Origin: Apostichopus japonicus
Lineage: Eukaryota > Echinodermata > Holothuroidea > Aspidochirotida > Stichopodidae
Direction of reading: 5' to 3'
Assembly (NCBI RefSeq): GCF_037975245.1
Contig: NC_092571.1
Span: 16,673,917 to 16,737,916, forward strand
Length of the DNA: 64,000 nucleotides
Position numbers and translations under genes: made by a program
Notes under the pieces: model-generated
Databases searched by the model: none
The model's input: only the letters and a program-made list of their open reading frames with translations
What the model was told of the DNA's origin: nothing
In this document: in pieces, positions 59,539 to 64,000 of the stretch
How positions within the stretch are numbered: the first letter of the stretch is position 1
Layout: each line of letters starts with the position of its first letter

Positions 59539-61566
59539 TATTTTCTTTCATGTCTTAACGTGTGGTGTCTAAATCATATTAAAACTTCTACCAAACAAAA
59601 TCTGTGCACAACTTTCAATCTACGACGTTAATATCCTTCATAGTAAATCAAAAACTTTTGAATGAATCTACGAGGCTACTACAACTACTAGCACTAATAA
59701 TTTAGCAAACGTTTAAAACAATGAATATAACACCTTGCAGCGGTGTGATGATTAGTATGCAAGAGTTTTCTGTAGGAGGACGTTCAACGATCTAGGCTAG
59801 CAAACTACATCTAGACCAATCTTGAAATCTTTGACCTTTCTTGGAGCATGTATGAAATGTCAACTATAGCTAAAGTCATAGAGGGACCAAGCATGATTAT
59901 CATCTTCATCATACTTGACAGATATCCTTGCCATTGACAAACAACTCCTCCCCCCCCCCCCACCCCAAATATTGATAAGAAATCTTTCTCCAAAACTTAG
60001 GGAATTATTTGTAAAGAGGTATAAACATGAATGTCACTGATCTCGGATGTAATAGTGACAATAGGAGGTGAAAAATTAAAATGACTTTCACTTTTTGTTT
60101 TTCTTTACATATCTTTCAAGGTGAATAAAACCAGTGCTGACATTGGAACCATTACCAGTATAAATTTGTGTTCAGAACTTCACAATATTTCAGATTATTT
60201 GCAAAGCTCATCTCTGTTGAAGTCATGAACAAATATTGTAACAAATAAAGAAAACTATTAAATATTCATAAGCATATCTGGCTCAATTACTACAGCATAG
60301 TCTAACTTACAGTACAGTCATGAAAGGTCTATCTGCTTCCGCACGTAAATTGTGGACCGTTTTGCCTAAATTTTCAGCAATTTGGCTGAAAACTCTTTTC
60401 CTTTAGCTTATAATTGAATGTAATACATTCATTCACATATGAAAATACTGAAAGTTGCACAATTTTGATGAGATTCTGAAGAACCTAGAAAACATTCCAA
60501 ACGTATCACATAATTTAATGAGAAGATAATTGCAAGAGATTGCAGCTTAGGAAGAAGACTGCTGCGTTAAAATCACAGAACAGGGTACTGTGATACACTC
60601 CCTGCAAGAATCAAGGTCATATAGTCATTAAGGCAGACTTTCCAACATTGAGGAAAATTTATGAGTGTGATCAGCGGCAGTGGGGGAGGGATCTAAGGGG
60701 AGGGGGTGCCCCCTACCCCTTTGGAAATTTTTTTGTACTTTTGACTGCCTAGATGCAAAATGGTGCATTCTTTTTCAGTTTCTCTGAGTAATTTTTTATT
60801 GAAAATTTCATTATCATATATATATATTATTGAACTCAACAAGCATGACAATTCTCAACAAAGACTTTTCTTGAATCGATGAAAGTAATCACTTGCTAAC
60901 ATAATTGAACATTTATATCGGAAATTGAAGCGCACTTCTCAATCTCTAGTTCCAACACCTCTCCCACCCGGCGTTTTCCACCACCACCATGGCAAACGCA
61001 CTATACTCTTGTAAGTGTAAGTACTCAAAGTTGCTTTATGTTGTAGAGGTATGTAGCCTTCTTAGCATCTTTCAGTACTTGCATGAGTCATGGCTAGCGT
61101 ATGCGTATAGTGGCACTTATCGGTTAAACAGTGGATGCTAGACGAAACCAAAAATATTTTAATTATGCCACTAACCTGATTTTAGACCTAGGTTTATATG
61201 GATTTTGCTCCATGGTTGCACACATGGTTTTTCGGAGATTGTTTGTGGATTACGTGTGATAAAGTGCACATAGCGTGTGAGCGTGTGAAGGGCTGGAAAT
61301 GCGTGTGACACACGCCAAATGCTTGTGAGTTGGAATGTCTGTTAAGGTACCATATATGCCATAATATGAATAAATAAAATAAATGTTGAAAAGGAAGCCA
61401 CCTGATGTATTACTCTATTAGTGTAACCATGGAACACCTGTTAGTGTTACCAAGCCTAGCTTATGTATAGCTTAATCTAGGCCTAGGCCCAAAAAGACCA
61501 GACTAGCATACAGAGAAATAAAAAACAACGTTAGGACTTAGCCAACTGGTAAGGCCTACAACTTAC
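59539..61566. other. non-coding stretch, proposed GCH1 first intron
   Basis: It contains a C-run at 59950-59963 and G-runs near 60700. No exon was recognised. Confidence 0.35.
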
Positions 61567-61640
61567 CGGGTGATGAACTACTCGTTGCTGACTGCTGAGA
61601 TGAGGAACAATTTGAAGAGAGTAACAAGAATATTTGGGTT
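61567..61640 (-). other. GCH1: candidate upstream GCH1 exon
   Basis: On the minus strand TTTTCAG precedes 74 bp that end at CCCG before GTAAGT. Joined to the acceptor at 51184, one frame stays open and reads Ser-rich sequence (NCSSSQQSATSSSSP then DTAASRQ). That frame has no ATG, so it may be 5' UTR. The evidence is only splice signals and an open frame. Confidence 0.35.
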
Positions 61641-62798
61641 CTGAAAATGTAAACGTGAAGGAATTACTTCTAATTGGGAGAAACAACATTCAAAGCCGAA
61701 GTTATGCTATTGTCTGTCTCTTTCTGAACCTTCGTGGTCTCTCTTCGGCTAGTGTGTGGACGTAATGATTTGTGCGCACTCCGTTTAGGTCTTGATCCTT
61801 ACTTAACATGCTCTTAACTTTGTAGAGTATATAATAAGAATACCGTCCACGATTGAGTAAGATCTCGGTGAGTAGTTTTTGTTGTTTACAATCTGTCGCG
61901 TGGCGCTGTTGAACTTTCTGCATTCTGATCATGATTACGTAATATCGACGGTCTAACCTTGCTGTTTCCTACAATTAACCAGAGACATAATTGCTGTGTG
62001 GTTGTGATTAACAGGTATCTGCCGATCATATTTCCCCCTAATTGTTAACCAAACAGATGGACGACACCTAATTGATCTGATCGCTATTTTAAAATCCGTT
62101 CTGCCTTTGTGATTGAATGAATGATGCCCATCAAAGTTTAGTAAAATACTAGTACTTCTACTACAGTACCTATTACTAGGCTTACCCAAAATAACAGTGT
62201 ACTTTAATAATACCGTTAGTTTCCGCTACAGTTGGTTTACGCGATATGAAACTAGGTGCATTCCCAGTGCTAAATACATAGAATGTATTGTTTGTATTGT
62301 TGATATGTTCCTACAAACTACAAAGCAACATAAAGGAAGGATAATTTAAGAATACTCGATTCTGAAAACTCATTTATATACAGAGCTCATCATTTTATGC
62401 AAGGGTGAAGTTTGTATTTTGTGTGTGGATCCACATTGAGGACAAGAACCTTGTGGAGACCTCTCCAATATCACAGTAGATGATCACTTTTAGGAATAGC
62501 ACTGTAAGAATATAAAGTATTCTATGTACAGTAAATCATATCCTAATGGAGTCTTTAAGATATTCTAACTCTATTTGTTAATGGTAATGCTAAGTGTAAT
62601 CTTTATAAGCCTAGATAATTAATATGTGCTTACACCCAGGGATGTGTAGTCACACATTCCTGGTCTAGTACTGGTTGTAAACTTGATGCAAGGGGAGAAA
62701 ATAGACCAGTAGAGCATACGCTACCATGGTGTGAAAATTGTGTTTCTCTTGAGTTGTCTCTACATCACTTTAAGGTCACTTTAGAGGTCAAAGCAACT
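61641..62798. other. putative divergent promoter region of GCH1 and D2HGDH
   Basis: This is the interval between the two head-to-head genes. A TATTATATAC sequence on the minus strand near 61835 and a donor-like AAGTAAGG near 61800 could mark a GCH1 first exon. This is weak evidence. Confidence 0.25.
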
Positions 62799-63135
62799 TA
62801 AAGGCATTGGAGACTCGTCCAAAACCGTGTGCGGTCACCTGAAAAAGTTAACTTTTTGTTGCTTGCAAGTGAAGTTTTGTTTGTGTCGCTACAAAATGCA
62901 GACAGTACAGTAATGAAACGTGATCCCTTGTTATCTCTTATCTAGACCTGAGATGTCCATCACTGTTATGTACACTGTTGTGGGTATTGACCGTAGTTGT
63001 ATGTACTGACTGTACACTAGTGTCTTATTACCGACTGTAGCAAGCTGTGTGTGTGTATTTTCTGGGATCGATGGTGGTTTCTAACACTTCTGTCACACCT
63101 CATTAGAAACTAGGTCAGATTACCGGCATTAGACG
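62799..63135 (+). repeat. dispersed repeat shared with 41378-41717
   Basis: Both copies read AAAGGCATTG.AGACTCG, CCGTGTGCGG, GAAAAAGTTAACTTT, GTCGCTACAAAATGCAGACA, GTATGTACTGACTGTACACT and GGTCAGATTACC in the same order. They have scattered differences. This copy lies about 340 bp upstream of the D2HGDH start codon and lacks the TIRs of the 41286 element. Confidence 0.85.
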
Positions 63136-63473
63136 TTTCTTTTTGCACAAGTCTTCACACCCTTTAAGGCAAAAATTCCTCAATCAAATGGTTGCTAGAC
63201 AAATTAGCAGTACCTACTGTACATATATTAGCATTTACTAGTTCAGTTTAGTTTTTGTATACAAGTTTATAACAAAGCATGATTTTAAAAAGATATCAAA
63301 TGTTTCTTGTTTTGTACTTGATCACGAGTCGACTTGCAATAGTTTGGGAACAAAGAAAGCAGCCTAGGAAAGAAACAAATTTGGGACTTATTGATATTGC
63401 TTGTTGGAATTAACTGGTCAACTCCTACATACCTTCTTTTCTTTAATTTAATTAATAGGCTTGTTCATCAACC

Positions 63474-63903
63474 ATGATGCCAGCTGTGTACTCTAGCTGT
63501 TTGAATAGGTTGATTTCATGCAACTCTTTGCAGTTGGCCTCTCGGATTCAAAGATCACATCATCTGTTGTCTGATGGTTACCCAGCATGTTTTGCAGCTC
63601 AAAGGACTAGGCTTAGAGGTAGCATTAAAGATGTACCAAGGACCTCCATAGCAAAGTTCAAGAGACACATTTTGGAGCAGAAGCATTATCAATCAAAATT
63701 GCTGATGTTTTCAACAACTTCTATGCTGTTGAATAGGGAAGTACCGCTCACATCTGAACAATATCCATCTCTCAAGAGAGGAAAGTTTGGCTCAGTTGAG
63801 GCAGATGATGTGTCCTTCTTTGAATCCATCCTTCCAGGGAGGGTGGTCACTGAACGAGATGAACTAGAAGGTGCTAACACTGATTGGCTCAGGATATGTC
63901 GAG
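63474..63903 (+). CDS. D2HGDH: D-2-hydroxyglutarate dehydrogenase, first coding exon (partial gene)
   Basis: D2HGDH is a mitochondrial FAD enzyme that oxidises D-2-hydroxyglutarate to 2-oxoglutarate. The exon opens ATGATG at 63474 and runs 143 codons plus one base to CGAG before GTACGT. It has no stop and continues past the window. The C-terminal part, FFESILPGRVVTERDELEG and NTDWLRICRG, matches the family sequence just before the FAD-binding domain, including the conserved DWLR. The first 30 residues (MMPAVYSSCLNRLISC...) are Arg/Ser-rich and almost free of acidic residues, fitting a mitochondrial targeting peptide. The FAD-binding and C-terminal domains lie outside the window. The exon may begin after TTAATAG at 63458, implying an upstream 5' UTR exon. 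Confidence 0.85.
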
Positions 63904-64000
63904 GTACGTACAGTCAAAAAGATTGTGGAAACAAACGTTTAATATTTCTTTCGTCAAGGTATTTGGTATTTAAACCAAAGTATAGTCACACTTCGGTATC

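Overview
This is an intron-rich, AT-rich animal genomic window with many transposons. No bacterial features are present. The exon structure of GCH1, a TPRG1-like gene and the repeat types suggest a marine invertebrate deuterostome; an echinoderm is my best guess, but that is inference.

Three host genes are recognisable. (1) A TPRG1/TPRG1L-like gene (hSac2 domain) lies on the minus strand, with five coding exons between 18434 and 12987. (2) GCH1 (GTP cyclohydrolase I, first enzyme of tetrahydrobiopterin synthesis) lies on the minus strand, with six coding exons between 51092 and 26299 and a possible upstream 5' exon at 61567-61640. (3) The first coding exon of D2HGDH (mitochondrial D-2-hydroxyglutarate dehydrogenase) lies on the plus strand at 63474-63903 and continues past the window. 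GCH1 and D2HGDH are head to head. These genes do not form a pathway together.

Region by region: 1-12.9 kb has no recognisable gene and holds a hAT-like MITE, a SINE-like element, simple repeats and tandem duplications. 12.9-18.4 kb is the TPRG1-like gene, whose first intron holds a decayed Ty3/gypsy 3' end with an LTR. 18.56-20.93 kb is a terminal-inverted-repeat element with a 9-bp target duplication. It encloses a satellite array with trimeric higher-order structure and sits between a CRE-bearing promoter-like segment and the first coding exon of the TPRG1-like gene. 21-26 kb holds two more hAT-like MITEs and minisatellites. 26.3-51.2 kb is GCH1. Its long intron 2 contains a 1.5-kb hAT-like element and an intact Ty3/gypsy element (32869-40894), plus a PIF-like MITE and tandem repeats. 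A second intact Ty3/gypsy element (51464-59534) lies just upstream of GCH1 coding exon 1.

The strongest observation concerns gag-pol expression in the two Ty3/gypsy elements. They are clearly diverged, yet both end gag with the heptamer TTTAAAC directly followed by TAG. In both, pol is open in the -1 frame, and a 10-11 bp stem starts 5-6 nt downstream. The two stems differ in sequence, so the structure is conserved rather than the letters. Also notable are the amplification of the GCH1 exon 5 donor junction in a 144-bp tandem array and the satellite-carrying element at the TPRG1-like promoter.
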